Positions 30,992 through 44,378 of a stretch of DNA of 64,000 nucleotides are shown here, one piece after another. Positions within the stretch are counted from its first letter, which is position 1. Each line of letters opens with the position of its first letter. Under the pieces are notes generated by a model. It worked only from the letters and a program-made list of their open reading frames with translations. It was not told the DNA's origin and did no database searches. Both the position numbers and the translations under genes were made by a program. This DNA is from Zygnema cylindricum (taxonomy: Eukaryota; Streptophyta; Zygnematophyceae; Zygnematales; Zygnemataceae), in the NCBI GenBank assembly GCA_037447655.1, contig JBBHKE010000674.1, positions 19,776 to 83,775 of the forward strand, given 5' to 3'.

Positions 30992-33900
30992 CACTCTAGA
31001 AGGTTTACTTTCCTTCCATTAAAAATACTTTTAAAATGTTTAATTTCCTGTCATCAAAAATTTCACAAACCTGCCTGTTGACTCTAGCACTGTGAAAAAC
31101 AAAAACATGTTACTACAGAAGTAACGCAAATAGTTTTAATGTCTGAAAGCAATTTAGTTGAATTTTGTTTCGGACTGATAATTCTTCAATTTGTTTTTCT
31201 TTTTCTTGTTAAGGCTCTATAAAACAAACTCCAAACTTACAAACCTTTGATGATTATAGAGCCAGAACTTCAATTAGTTTTTGTTTTTTCTTTCTCAAAC
31301 TTCATAGCACATAGTACAAACTTCAAATAGTTGCAAATTACTCACTCAGCTTATCATGCACCTATCAGAAATAAGTTTTTGAATTCCATCATGATTCAAG
31401 ATAAATAGACTCAGATAAGTAAAAAATCCAGACTAATCATGAACTGAAACGACCAGGTCTCACCTAACAAAGTGAAACAAAAAGCATGAAAGCTCAAAGC
31501 GTTCAGAATCCACTTAAGCTTGAGCTCCTTCACCCTTTCCAAACTTTTCAATTTTCAAACTTTTCAAAAGCATCTCAAATCCAGAGAAGTTTTCAGCATT
31601 GAGATTCACGCGCACTCCAAGGTTGAAACTTAACTTGCAGAGCTTCAAAATACAGTACACTCAATTTCACCTTTGGCTTTCAGTACAGTCAGTGTTGAAA
31701 GTACTGTACCTATCTTACAAAGAATCTAGAAGCTGGTTGGTCAGCAACACGTCAAAATCCACAAAAAAGGTAATGACAATTTTGTACAGTTTACTTTGTT
31801 AATAATCAATTTGTTGTTTGGCTAAAAAAAAAATCACAATTTGCCGGCGGCCGACATCATAGCGATGACGTCTATAATTTTTCCCATGATAAATTCTTTA
31901 AGTGCACCCTGAGTCCTTTACTTTCAACAACTTTGGTTTCAAGAGATGCAAAAGACGTTTAACTTTTTCGTGCACTCTGCAATTAAATCCTGCCCGAAAC
32001 CTAAAATGTATTAATATTTACGCTCCCTGATCTCCCGAAAGTTTGGCGACTGGTGTCAGTTTGAGAACCGCGATCGGTAAGTCTGGGAAGGTCTTTCCTG
32101 ATAGACCGAATTTGAAACGTGCGAAAACGTGCCAAAAGCCCGAAACCCTGACAGTGCAGTATCTCTGCCAATTCTAGTGAAATACGCGTATATTAAATGG
32201 ATAACGCATATAAAGTTTTCAAACTTCTGCCATTTTTCGCACTTTAAGCTTTGATTACAAATTTTTTCTTTATTTACTTTTTGCACACTTGACCATTCGC
32301 GTTTCCTGTACAAAAGATCTTTTCACATGGGGCGACCGTCTGAACCACTTATAGACTGACACGGAAGCCGGATCCTCGTGAACGCCGTTTTGGATGCATG
32401 CATAAAGCAAGCCATGGATCAAAAGTACCTCATTTTATGATCAGACGTAAAAACCCCAATTCATTAAATGCGCATGTAGCTGCTTAAAATACGTGTGCAC
32501 AAATGCACACCATATAGTTGACGTCATATTTGCTGTACCGTGACAAAACCAGGCGTCAGGTACATTATTGGCTCGATCGGGCGCCCTCATCTCAAATAGT
32601 GTTCCTTATCATGGAAAATTGAGGGCGATATTCGCGCTCTCAGCTGATTTGCATAATCGGGAAATTCTAAGATCGGTATTTATCAGCAAACGACAACGAT
32701 GACGTTAACAAGACAAGAAAAGGTTGACAGTGTGGATTAAGACTGTATTATATCTAAACGCGTGTACACGAGTGAGAAAGTAAATGTCCTCGTGTATACA
32801 TGTGCGAGCATGATTGTGCATTTTTGCCTGTACAAATTGAAACGTCATCAAAGCGTGCAACCCGAACACAAGCGTGAACGCTGGAACGGATAGAAAGGAC
32901 AAATCCACATGTCCCCTAAACAGTAGAATCTCAAAAAGGTGAAATCCTATTGGATCCATTTTCGCGGGAAAAAGCAATTTCCAAACGTTCGTAAATGTCC
33001 CGCGGGGGCGGGACACGATTTCGGCGAAATGTTCTTGTTTTTGTCTTTTCCACCAAAATCAATGTTTCGGCACAAACATTGTCGCTCGTCACGTGTCACT
33101 GCTCGAAGGCGGGTGTGAGAAGCCGAAACTCCAAAGTTGCACACTTGCGAAACCAGGTTTTAATGCAACAGCGTAAAATAATAGTTGCAAGTAGATTTGT
33201 ACAAGGACTAGTATCACCTGTGGGGTCGGCCAGAAGTGTTGTGGCAGACGACGTGATATGGATTAAAGTGGTAAGGGTCCTCGAAATTATAGACATTCCT
33301 ACGGAAATAGTTGTCATGTTTCGGCATAAAACATTAGAGGCTGCATTATTCTATGACATTACATCCGTTCAGTTCCAAAATTCGACGACTATTACATTTA
33401 TACCTTAAGGTCGTGGTTCCATCTGGTGGTTCTCCGTAATTGTACGGACAACATTGCTAGCCGTATATTAGGACTTGGTGCCGTCGGGTAATGTTTAAAG
33501 AGCTAAGGCCGGACTTCCCTTAGGCGGTCTCGGTAAATGTACGGATGTATTTACTGGTTGTCGTGTCTTTCATTCTGTGTCGTTCATTCTATCGGGTCAG
33601 TAAACAACTATTTATTTGCGTGGCTCATTATGGTTGGTACCACCTAGGTTAAAGCTATGATGTTGAAAATCTACAAAGAATCTTTGAATGCAAAGTTTGA
33701 ACGTAGTATTATACCAATGCGAAATTTGAATCAAAACATGTGCGCGCGGAAGAAACTTAAGATTTGTAAAAGCTTACAAAAATGTCAGATTTGTACAACA
33801 AAGTCAGTGGATGGCGAAAGAAGCGTTAAAGGTGATCCTCCATCAAATATTTTCTCGCGGCTTTGGGTGGACTCGCATCTACCACGACGGAAGACACATA

Positions 33901-35679
33901 GCCTATACGACGTGTAGGCACCTGATTGTGCGTTCATCGTGGATATATTTTCTTTTTTCCACGCAGACCAAACTTTACACGTCCAATTTGTGCGTATTAT
34001 CCTCTTTGACGACATTAACCACACACTAAAGGGTTCGAGCGATGGCATATCGGATTCTAAAAAGCATAACATTTGACAGTCAAGGTTTACACGTATAAAC
34101 ATGATAAATCTAGTGAGTCCTTTGGTAAAGATGTTTTCCTAAAAACAAAAAAAAACAAAATATGGTACGGACCTGTACGAAAGAGTACGACCTACGTCCT
34201 TCAGTAAACAACTTCACTTTTTCGCTAATGGAAGTACGGCCTAAGTGTCCTCATTTGAGTGGTACCACGTAATTTTCAGATCATATATTGAAAATTGTGA
34301 AGAGATTTTACAAACTGACCAGTTTCAATGCAATAGTTATAGTTTTATACTACATCATTGTACAAAATATGCGTATAATGTCATTGTACCACCGAAACCC
34401 CCTCTTCTTTGCATACGCTCTGTCGTTTTTAGCAGTCAACCTATGTTTTTCAGAAACGGAAACTCGAAGTATGGGAAACTAATAAGTTGAAGGCGAGGTG
34501 ATAACTTCCGACAAAGACTTTATGATGGATTTAGGTGGATCCGCGCCCACCTTGTTAGAAGACGCATGGCATTTGCAACTTGTGACAATATCGGTGGTAG
34601 TCCATTTTGTACCACGAGTCTATATCATCCAAATGAAGGAATTCCACACATACTACAATAGACTACTCACCTCCTCAAGGTGGGTAGTCCATTATAGATC
34701 GATGGAAAGATTGCATCGCGGATGAAGACCCAAACATAATCGAACGGTCAATGTTTTCGCCAAAAATCCTGGAGAATAACACTCGATCTTTTCTTATGTT
34801 TTATTTAAAAAAAATATAAAAAATAAATAGTACCATATGGTGTGGCGAAGTACAAGATCTTGTAAACAACCTCAACTTTCGTCTTATGGAACTCCACCAT
34901 CAAAGTGGACCTCCATTAGCTGAAAACGTGAGTTATTTTTTTATGTCGTACATTTTGGTACCATTCATTACCATATTTTTCATTTTTATTTGAGAAACAT
35001 ATACACTGGAGATATTTTAATTTCATTTAAGCTTACAGGCATAAACATTCACCGTCCGGTTGTTTGTTTTTTTACATTCACGACGCAATCCCTCAAACCG
35101 TAGCCACAAACTAGTCGCGTGCAATTGGTCCACGCGAAAAATTTGGATGATATTCGTGATAAACAAGCGATGAAAGCCTTACACATCGTATTGGCCATGT
35201 GTCTTTTGACAAGTTGGATACAAATCCACCAAAAGTCGCGAGAAAATCTTTTTGCATAAGATCCTTTTTGGCCCTCTTTTGGTCATCCATAAACAGTAGT
35301 GGAAGGATGTTTAAGTTATAAAAAGTTATAAGAAAGTTTATACATTAATATAGTAGGCACATAAAAATTTGCAATTTGCGTACGATTTACAAATCGCAAT
35401 TTTCGTCCGCATGGACAAAATTTCATTCAAATTTTACGCTTGAAGAATATTTGATTATTAATAACGTATGAACATAAGCCTACGTAGTACCAATAAAAAT
35501 AAAACACCTAAGTGAAAAGCCGCTTATGGGCAAGAACGTATTAAATGATTTTGTATAATATCAATGAGACTAAACCTGTCCATATGTTTATTGGGACTGC
35601 CTAATGGATATGAGGCCTAGCCCGTCTCTCATTCAAGAGTTGTAGGTATTGGACGAAGACATTTACTGGTTAAATTTCT
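30992..35679. other. intergenic, no supported gene
   Basis: AT-rich DNA without a convincing frame. It contains the dispersed repeat at 33850-34035. Longer frames (for example 32995-33408) show no domain and no splice or promoter context. Confidence 0.5.
33850..34035 (+). repeat. dispersed repeat, copy 2
   Basis: Homologous to 4260-4475 in inverted orientation. A partial further copy with CACCAAAAGTCGCGAGAAAATC is near 35225-35250. Confidence 0.5.
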
Positions 35680-36631
35680 CAAGTCAAATTTCCATCAAGT
35701 TGTGCCACTAAATGAGACTGAAACATGTGTCTTATCTGCAGTTTTGTGGTCTCCATTGACCCACAAAATGCCCCTTCCTCTTTCTCAATGAATAGGTGCC
35801 ACCCTGGCACACAAGTATTTTGACCACCCTCACCCCTGTGAGGACCCGACTCCCGTGATGCAATCGTAAAAAGAATCATTGAATTTGCTCTCTTGAGTAG
35901 TAAGTTATTGCTGGTCAAAAATGACCTTTAGATATACTAGGTCTCTTAGGGAGAGGTACCTTAATTCCACTAAGTCCTCGTTTGCCTACTCACAACTACC
36001 TACTACTAGATCCTAGTTCAATAGGAACATTGTATAGTACAAGAAGGTACAATGGATGAAGTACTTGTTATACAGAATTTGTACGACATGACCTTCAAGG
36101 TGACGTTTGTCAAATCGGGAGCCATGGTTCCTCCTCCCATCTTCAGTGGTATCCAATAACGTGGCGCCACGTGGCATTGAGTGACGTTATCTCCAAAGGC
36201 CGCCAAAAAGGTCATTCCGCGTGGCGACTACAACGATGGGTCCGATCAAATATATTTACACGGTTCGGATTCGCGTATGTATATGAATTGTTTTACATGC
36301 ACGTCGTCGCCAGTTTGGGGTGAATTAACCGTTGCATCATTGTTTATTTTTTTATCAAACCTGATACGTGTATCATTTATTTAACGACATAATGGATAAG
36401 GCATCATGTTATACGGGCTTCCCAGGATCCAGGATCAAATCATGGCCAGGGTAAAATTTTGGTAAAACGCCATCTACTTCAATCTGCCACCTTCTGAATA
36501 AGGCAGCAGCCATGGCTTTTCTTTGATCCTCTCGATCTCTTTTTAGATTCTAACTAAAATAGAGAAGTGAACCATTAATTACCTCTTCTTCAAACCTAGA
36601 AAATACTCAAAGAAAGCCATTGATTTCTACA
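35680..36631 (-). mobile_element. copia array: LTR c followed by a truncated gag leader
   Basis: On the minus strand an LTR-like segment starts at 36631 (TGTAGAAATCAATGG), directly after the polypurine tract AAAGGGAG of unit F, and runs to about 36010. It is followed by the leader block 35993-35757 (GTGAGTAGG ... GTCAATGG) also found before the gag starts at 40841 and 43331. A gag-like start METTKLQ lies at 35756, then similarity ends. So a third unit begins here but is cut off. Confidence 0.55.
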
Positions 36632-36639
36632 CTCCCTTT

Positions 36640-39600
36640 ATCTTCTAGTCACCTTTTAATTTGAGACCACTTCTCCTTGCAGAAAATTAACTTAGGAGAG
36701 GGCATAGGTTTAGTCATCATATTGGCTACCATCTCACTATCTGGTCTATACTCTAAACTGATTAATTTGTTTTCTACCTTCTGGCTAACAAAGTTTAGTC
36801 TAATGTCCATGTTTTGGCTTTGAAGTGGTGTTTAAGATTGGCATCGATTGCAATGGCTGCCTGATTTACAAAAAAAAATATTCACGCCACTTTTAAGATG
36901 AACAAGCTCACCAAGCAAAGACTTGACCCACATCAACTCTTTTACAACAAAGCAAGAAGCTATATACTCAACCTCCATAGTGGACTGGGCAATTACCTTT
37001 CGTTGTTTACTGCTCTAACAACAAGCCCCATCTCCCACATAAAACACATATCCAGAGGTATACCTCCTCATACAAGCATCCCCATAACTAGCATCACTCC
37101 AAGTGGTGATGTCGCTATTGTCCCCTCCGAAATGCAACTATAGATCCCTAATCCCTATCAGATATCTAAGGACCCTCTTAGCTGCCGCCCAATCATTCTT
37201 AATGGGAGAATTCAGACTCCTAATTAGCACTCCTATTGGTGCAGCTAAATCCGACCGGGTACAATTTATAAAGTAGATTAAGCTGTCATCTACTTGCCTG
37301 TAAGGAATAGCTTTCATGAACTTTTGCTCTTCAGAACCTAATTCATCATTCAACATTATAACTCCCTCTTCCACACTCCCTTCACTTCCCTTCTTTAGCT
37401 CTATTGGAGTTGTACAACTATTAGCCTTTTCCATTTGAAATTTCTCCAGCATGTTTCCAATGGCTACCATCTAAGTTAATCTGATTATTTTCCTATCTCT
37501 GTCCCTAAATTCCCAAAATGTACTTTGTCTCCCCCATATCTTTCCTTTCAAATCTACCTTTTAGATCCGTTTTCAGTTTATTAATTTTATCCATAGATTT
37601 ATTTTAGATAAGCAAATCATCAACATAAATAGCAAAAACAATAATTCCTTTGTCATCTTCAAACAGATAAATTGAGTGATCTAGGCTGATCTGAATGTAT
37701 CCCAAACCTGTAAGAAACTCATCGAGCTTCCTATTCCGTTGGCGGGGCGCCTGTTTCAGTCCATACAGAGATTTGATCAATCGACATACCTTGCTCTCCT
37801 TCCCTTACTCCACAAACCCTTCGGGTTGCCTCATAAAAATCTCCTCTTCCAACTCTCCATGCAAGAAGGTCGTTTTGATGTCCATTTGATGCATTTCCAT
37901 GTCTTTCGTTGCTGCCAGACTGACAAGTATCCGGACGGAGGGAAATTTGACGACCGGAGCAAATGTCTCCTCGTAGTTAATTCCCTCTTTATGATCAAAT
38001 CCTTTTGCCACTAACCGAGCCTTGTAGCGCTCAATGGTGTTATCCGGGTTAAGTTTTAGTTTAAATACCCACTTACACCCGATTAGTTTATGGTCACGTA
38101 GACAGTCCACAATTTCCAATATATTTGCCGCCATTCAGTCATTCCCATTACTATTGTCTACCTGGTTTCTCTGATGATAGTTCATCGCCTCACCATAAGT
38201 TTGGGGTTTATCGAGGCGAGACAGTTTGGTTACCTTGTTTTTAGCTTGTTTTTTTTGCAGTCTTTTGCTGCTTCTCCTTCCTCCTTCAAAATTTGATGCC
38301 GGAATAGATGGTTGTTGTGGATTCTTTTGAACAATTTTGACTTCTCCCCTATCCCTTGATTCTCGATCTATTTCCACCATGTCTTTCGCTTCTAGTTGAG
38401 TTATCACTTGAGGTTCCACGGCTGATTCTTTCTTTATCTGATTTGTACCTGCAAGGTTTTCATCTCTTTGAAAATCTTGGTAGTTAGGAAAATCAAAGTC
38501 ATAAGAACTTTTTGACTCAAATCTGATTTTGACTAACTTTGTATGCTTAAAGGGATCTACAGATTTCCCTTCATCCATAATTACCAGGTGCTTAACTAGA
38601 ATTTTGTCTTCTTTTCTAAGATCCTAAACACTACACCCTTTTACATCCTCATAATATCCTAGCAAGTATCCTAGTTTTCCTTTAGGATCTAACATCCAGT
38701 TTGATCGATCTGTATCTAGACTGAACAGTATACGACCGAAAACCATTAAGCGTGATACATCTGGTATTTGGCCAGTCCATCTCTCATAGGGCGTTTGTCC
38801 TTTGCTTTACTCCATGATGTTGTACTCCATCTTTTCTAAAAAAATCCTCAAACTGGTTACTCCCACTTGTTTAAGTATGCTCAAACTTCCCTCCATTATC
38901 ACTTCTCACTCTCTTGATTGGGGTTTCATGGAGTTTCTCACTCCATGCTTTGTATTGCTTAAATTATTTTGGGGCTTCTGATTTATATTTCAGAAAATAT
39001 ACTCTTAAATATCGAAACCAATCACCAGTGATGGTCATCATAAACGTTTTATCTCAGGGTGACAGCACTCTTGCTGGTCCCCATATATCTGTGTATACTA
39101 AATTCAAAACTTTTTCTCCTAAATAAGTGGCTGCTTTTGGGAAGGGTAACATGTGTGCCTTACCTTGAGCACATCCGCTTCAATCACTTGGATTCTCATT
39201 TTCTCCAAACTGAATTCCTTTCACTTTGCCCATCTTGTTCATTTCTTTTAACTAATCTAAATGCACATGTCCAAGCCTCTTATGCCACAACATTATATCA
39301 TGAAAACCAGAATAATAAAGTTTTTTTCTTCTCATTGCTTAAAATCAGCCTAAACATCCCTTGGCTACCTTTTTCAGCGGTGAAATATAAACTTCCTCCT
39401 CAAAACTAGCAGTGAAGACTCCTTTCCTTCTGCTAGTTTCAAAACCTTTATCATCTAACAGTGATGTTTATATGAGATTTTTGTTCAACTCAAGAATAAA
39501 CAACCATCAAAAGAATGTAACTATGGATATTTTTCCTTTCATTAATACTTTCAGATCCACCGATCCTACCAAAGTAGCAGTGACTATCCTCTCATCCCCA

Positions 39601-40841
39601 TTCACTATCTCTCCGTTTGGATTCTTTCTCATTTTGGTGAACATGTGTTTATCATTACACATGTGCATATAAGCACCTGAATCCACAATCCAACCTGCTT
39701 CACCTGTCAACCCCTCGAAGGTACATTTTTGTTTTTCGTGGAATTTCGACCTCGGTCTTCACCTCCATCTCCTCATCCAACAAAAGCTCATTGTCCTCGG
39801 TTACCTCCTCACGTACCTACGTCATAAGAGATTTATTTTTTCCTTTCGTAGGTTTAGTCTGCCCGTCTTTTAACCGGAGTGCAGCTAGTTTAGAGCACTC
39901 TGCCATATAGTGTCCGAGTTTCTTACAAAAGTGACACAACCCCTTAGAAACCCCCGGTTTCGGATTCATCATACTGATTTTTTTGTCCACTTCCTCCATA
40001 ACCTCGAAATGGTTTCCTCGGATCCTTGTTCCTCCAATCTGTCCCAGCTGCCAAGGCTGGTCCGCTCTTTCCTCCCCTCCGAATCTCTATCGTATTCTCT
40101 CGAACGAGATTCATCCCTACCACAGGGTTCCAAGTCCACCTGGAATCTGGTACATCTTGTACGCGGTTAACTATATTTTCATAATCATTGGGTAACTTTA
40201 TGAGTAGACAGTTAACCTTTCTCTTTTCGGTTTCTACCTGTCCAACACTCTCTAACTCCATAAAAAGTGTAGCAAGCTCATTACAAAAATCTAGCATCTT
40301 CCCTCTATATGCATTTTTTTTCTGATCTATCTGTTGTTGCTGAATTGTTCCACTTCGATAAATTTCTATGAGTGCCACCCATAGATCAGATGTCATTTCT
40401 ACTTGCAAATGAGGAGATACAAGCCCTTGAGTGAGATGGTAGAGAATGAAGTGCTTTGCCGCCATATTATTATAGTCGCATGTATCAATATCATTATCCA
40501 CTTTCCTTGAAATAGGTGTCATGAATGATGACCCGGTTGCTATCGGTGTTGCCATCGGTTTGATTGTCTCCTTTTCTTTCCCCTTTTCCATCTCAATGCT
40601 TCCCCCATCCTTACTTTCCTCCGGTGGAGCTGGATGTGATTTTTTGGTAAACCTAGTCCTAGCAAACCCTGGAGGAATGCCCAGGTTGGATGGACGCCTC
40701 ACTTGTCCACTCAGTATCCCCCAAAAACCTTTTCTCGCGCAGAGCTCCTATCATCATACTCTCCCAGTATATGAAGCTAGTTCTATTAAAGATGGGTACC
40801 GTAGAGGGTGCGCCTATAACCTGCATTTCTCTAGTCTCCAT
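36640..40841 (-). pseudogene. copia unit F polyprotein, heavily mutated
   Basis: A different copia lineage from A-D. Gag starts at ATG 40841 (METREMQV; VPIFNRTSFIYWES; frameshift by an extra T near 40725; body 39944-40702). It has one CCHC knuckle (CHFCKKLGHYMAEC, 39817-39999), protease WIVDSGAYMHMC (39507-39710), decayed integrase with VYTDIWGPARV and VRSDNGGKFE (about 38640-39400), a linker (38135-38578), RT start (WVFKLKLNPDNTIERYKARLVAKGF, 37805-38134), YVDD at 37616-37627, RNase H pieces (37138-37470), and a tail near 36700. Many stops and frameshifts; inactive. It has no conserved TAG-CARYYA at the integrase/RT border. Confidence 0.85.
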
Positions 40842-40844
40842 TGA

Positions 40845-41147
40845 CTCACAGAATGGGCAACCAATGTAAAGCCTCTGGGATAATTTATGCCCTTTCCTCT
40901 TTCTCAATGAATAGGTGCCAACCTGGCACACAAACATTTTGACCACCCTCACCCCTGCGAGGACCTGCCTCCGCTGAGCCAATCGCAAAAAGAATCATTG
41001 AATTTGCTCAAGGCCAATCGCAAAAAGAATCACTGAATTTGCTCCCCTAAGCAGTAAGTTATGGCTGGTCAAAAATGACATTTATATATACAAGCTCTCT
41101 AAGAGAAAGGTACCTAAATTTCACTAAGTCTTGGTCTGCCTACTCAC
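40845..41147 (-). repeat. leader block shared three times in the array
   Basis: A block of about 235-305 bases preceding each gag start (35757-35993, 40845-41147, 43339-43604). It begins with GTGAGTAGG-type sequence and contains GGTGAGGGTGGTCA and TGCCAGG-TGGCACC. The three copies are clearly homologous but well diverged. In the middle copy, a 27-bp segment with AATCGCAAAAAGAATCA is tandemly duplicated (about 40979-41043). Confidence 0.65.
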
Positions 41148-41214
41148 AGCTGTTGTTCAACAACCACCGTTGCAGACGGAGAACCAGCAGTAGTAGTAGA
41201 AGTAGACATGAAAA

Positions 41215-42146
41215 ACAGCAGAAATTATCAAAGTACCTACTCAACAGCCAACTTTGAACTGACACAAAATATAACGCAAAACCCCAATATGTTTCAAATT
41301 TTATACAGTGATACACAATAGAGTAAACGGTAAATTCCCAAAATTTCAGCCCAAATGACCCAGTAAACCATAAGATATGATGTCTAGAAGTTTCCCAAAA
41401 ACAACCCTTAGAAAATCATATTCCAAATTTGGATACTACAAAATTGGCTAAGTCCTAATTTATATACTCACAGTGTGTATCTACTGATCTACACTAATTC
41501 GGGTAACCGTTACTATGGTTATTATCCTGATTAACGACAAAGCATCCTACCCGTACGTCATTGTACCTCAAAAACCCTAATTACTAATTTCTAAAAACCT
41601 GATTAATAGAAAACTATTTTATATCACACTAAACGACAAACTAATGTTATTCAAATATTTACAAAAATTGAAACGTACACAAAACGTTCTAACCGTACAC
41701 AAAACGTTCCAAATGCTTAGTCAGCGGTGACCGCTAAAGTCCAGCCGAATGTGGTCGTGTAATACGAATCACCTGAGTGCTTCGTCACTTGTGGTCCCTC
41801 GTGAATCATGCTTATGGTCCCAGGTGAATCGCGTCCGTTGGAACAGATTCGATTGACGGTGGAACCGTCGATCTGTATCATATGTTTCCGGAATACTCGG
41901 GACAGATCTCGTTCGTCCGATCATGTGAATCGCATTGTCAACTTTTTGACACGTATGCTTGACTGTCGGCGCTACTCCGAAAAACCTGCATACGTTCTTT
42001 TGCCAACATGTGTCCCTGCAAAAGTACAATACACTCTACTGTACCTTTTGCTACTCTAACACTAATTAAGGTAAGTATTACTAGAAAAAATATCCTAAGT
42101 TATTTTAACCCCTACAAACTGAAATAAAGATTTATAAATTCCAACA
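41215..42146 (-). repeat. copia array: LTR b between units G and F
   Basis: The minus-strand start TGTTGGAATTTATAAATC at 42146 directly follows the polypurine tract TTTAGGGGAG (42147-42156) of unit G. The inner end is approximate. It contains an ATG-initiated short frame (MSTSTTTAGS, 41209 leftward) just inside unit F. The segment would serve as 3' LTR of G and 5' LTR of F. Confidence 0.5.
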
Positions 42147-42253
42147 CTCCCCTAAATCTTTAGACTCAGTTACTCTCTTAGTCCAATAGCATGTCTGCAA
42201 AACTGTAACTTAGGAGCAGGAAGGGCTTTTGTTAACATGTCAACCACCATCTT

Positions 42254-42607
42254 CTAATCTGGTAAATAACATAATTTAACGACTTTTGCAAGTACTTTTT
42301 CTCTAACAAAATGAAGTCTAACATCCATGTGTTTGCTCTTAAAGTGATGGCTAGGGTTAGAGGCAATTGCTATGGCAGCTTGGTTGTCACACCATATAGC
42401 TTGAGGGCAAGTTTGCATATACCGAAGTTCCAGTAGAATGGACTTGACCCATAGGAGCTCCTTCAGGGCGAAAGCTGCTGCCATATATTCTGACTCCATT
42501 GTGGATTGAGCTGTAACCTTTTGTAATTTGCTACTCCAGTAGCAAGTTCCATCTCCAATCTTCAGTACGAAGCGGGTCGTAGATTTCCGGCTTGGCATGT
42601 CCCCATA
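42254..42607 (-). pseudogene. copia unit G RNase H
   Basis: Shows SRKSTTRFVLKIGDG, the WSSKLQKVTAQSTMESEYMAA catalytic block, WCDNQAAIAIASNPSHH and HMDVRLHFVREKV. The frame reads up to the assembly gap, so its upstream part is hidden or missing. Same lineage as F, better preserved here. Confidence 0.85.
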
Positions 42608-42617
42608 NNNNNNNNNN
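42608..42617. other. assembly gap (10 N)
   Basis: Lies exactly where unit G passes from RNase H to gag-proximal sequence. The several kb of missing Pol could be a real deletion or hidden in this gap. Confidence 0.99.
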
Positions 42618-42859
42618 GCTCTTTTCCAAAACCCCCTATCACTCATCAGCTCACCCCGCAGGTAGTTCAGAACCTCAGGGAGGTCCCAAACCTCCTCGTC
42701 TAAGTCTTTCTTTCGTCTAGGTAGAAGTTGCCTCCTCTGTTTCCTACCTCTCCACCACCTGTTTCGTAGCCTCTTCCTCTGCTGGAGTGGTTACCGTTGA
42801 CCAAGTTGTAAGTACAGTGGATAAGACTACTTGCTCCTCTTACTATCACTATGGACGTA

Positions 42860-43331
42860 CCACTTCAGTACATCTCTATGAGAGCCATCCAAAGATCGGA
42901 TGCCTTTTCTACCTGCAAATCAGGACATGCAAGCCCTTGAGTAAGATGGCGGAGGATGAAGTGCTTTGCCACCATATTGTTAAATTCCCAGGTATCACTA
43001 TCATTCTCCTCGTTCATCAGAATAGGTGACATGAATGTTGAACCAGTTGCCATTGGTGAGGTCGTCTCCTTCTCCGATGCTTTGTCCACCACCTCTCCAT
43101 CCTTTGTCTCCTCCGTTGAAGATGGATCTGCTTTCTTTCTGAATCTGCTCCTCCAAACCCTGGAGGGACTCCAAGACTTGATGGACGCCCCACTCGACTA
43201 CTCACTATCCCCCAAAACCTTTTCTCGCATAGAGCTCCTATCATCCTACTTTCCTAGTATATGAAGCCAACTCCATTGAATATAGGCACCCTAGATGGTG
43301 GGCCCATAACGTGCAACTCTGAGACCTCCAT
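42860..43331 (-). pseudogene. copia unit G Gag, N-terminal fragment
   Basis: Starts at ATG 43331 (MEVSELHVMGPPSRVPIFNG). It shares EKRFWGI, GRPSSLGVPPGF, MVAKHFILRHLTQGLACPDLQVE and SDLWMALIEMY with unit F. A stop in FIY-stop-ES and a frame change near 43090 inactivate it, and similarity stops at about 42860. Confidence 0.8.
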
Positions 43332-43604
43332 AGGACCTCTGAATAAGCAGCTCACACGAAGCCTCTAGGATAACCTTGACCCTTTTGTGTTTCAGCAAGA
43401 ATAAACGCCACCCTAGCAAACAAAAACTCTGACCACCTTCACCCATATAAAGGCAAGAATCCCTTGAGTCAATAGCAAAAAGAATCTCTGAATTTGCTCC
43501 CTTGAGCAGTAAGTTATGGAGGGTCAAAGCTGACCTTTTTGTACAGAAGCTCTCTGTGAGAGAGGGTCCAATCTACCAATTTTTCTAAGTCCTATCTCTC
43601 TCAC

Positions 43605-44378
43605 AAACTCTATCTACTGGTGAACAGCACCAATCATATTGCACTGCCATATATAAAAGTACAACTGCCGGTGTACTTTATGTACGGAATTTGTACGATA
43701 TGGCTTAAATGTCGACACATGTCATATCCAGATTCGGTCCCGTAAATCTCGGAGATGCTGCAATCCAACGTAATCGTGCCACGTGTCATCTGATGTGGCG
43801 ATGACCACAAACCGCCGAGAATCTCTTCCGCGATCTCGGCTTTCTTTTCGGCCGTCCGATTGAATGCAAATTTCAATCGTAGCCGTCATAAATGCTTGTG
43901 CGGTATTTGTTTTCGTAAAAGAAACAAAATGCGCGGTACTTTTTTCTTGTCCATACCGAAATCCGTATGTTTACATAACGGGATCTATCTAACCGTAAAC
44001 ATCTGCCGTTAAATGAATTTTCCTACGTGGTAACATATGAATACATATCAAACCCACTAGTATGTATTGGAACTTTTAGACTTAACGGCTAAGGCTACCG
44101 GCTACCGGCGCTTTGACGGTCGGTAGGTACCAGGATCAAATCCTGTCACCGACATACTTCTTTTAGTAAATAAACCTTCCTATCTGTAAATTAACTAATA
44201 TATTTCCCGTAAACCTCTGGATAGCCTAGGTAGCCATGGCTCTAGCTTCCTCTCCATCTTCACTGTGACTGCAACAAGTGTGGGAGTTTGAGAGAGAAGT
44301 TAGAGGCAGACTTCCTCGGCTTCTTTCTATATTTCAATTTAGACCTAGAAAATAATAAAATAACCATCGATAACTACA
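43605..44378 (-). repeat. copia array: LTR a
   Basis: The minus strand begins TGTAGTTATCGATGG at 44378, and the adjoining CCTAGAAAATA matches the corresponding end of LTR c (36631). The leader block of unit G begins at 43604. Its outer end coincides with the first base of the fold-back element, so the LTR may have inserted into that element. Confidence 0.5.

Noticed and set aside
32995-33408. 137-codon plus-strand frame as a gene
   Set aside because: No recognisable domain; composition is like the surrounding intergenic DNA.
40845-41209. Leader block as an intron (GTGAGT...AG) joining the ATG at 41209 to gag
   Set aside because: The donor looks good, but joining to the acceptor before the gag ATG does not keep the frame, and the third copy has a weaker donor.
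44123-44158. GTCGGT...CAGGATCAAATCCTG...ACCGAC as a tRNA
   Set aside because: Resembles a T arm with an acceptor-like stem but has no D or anticodon arm; it is part of an LTR-like segment.
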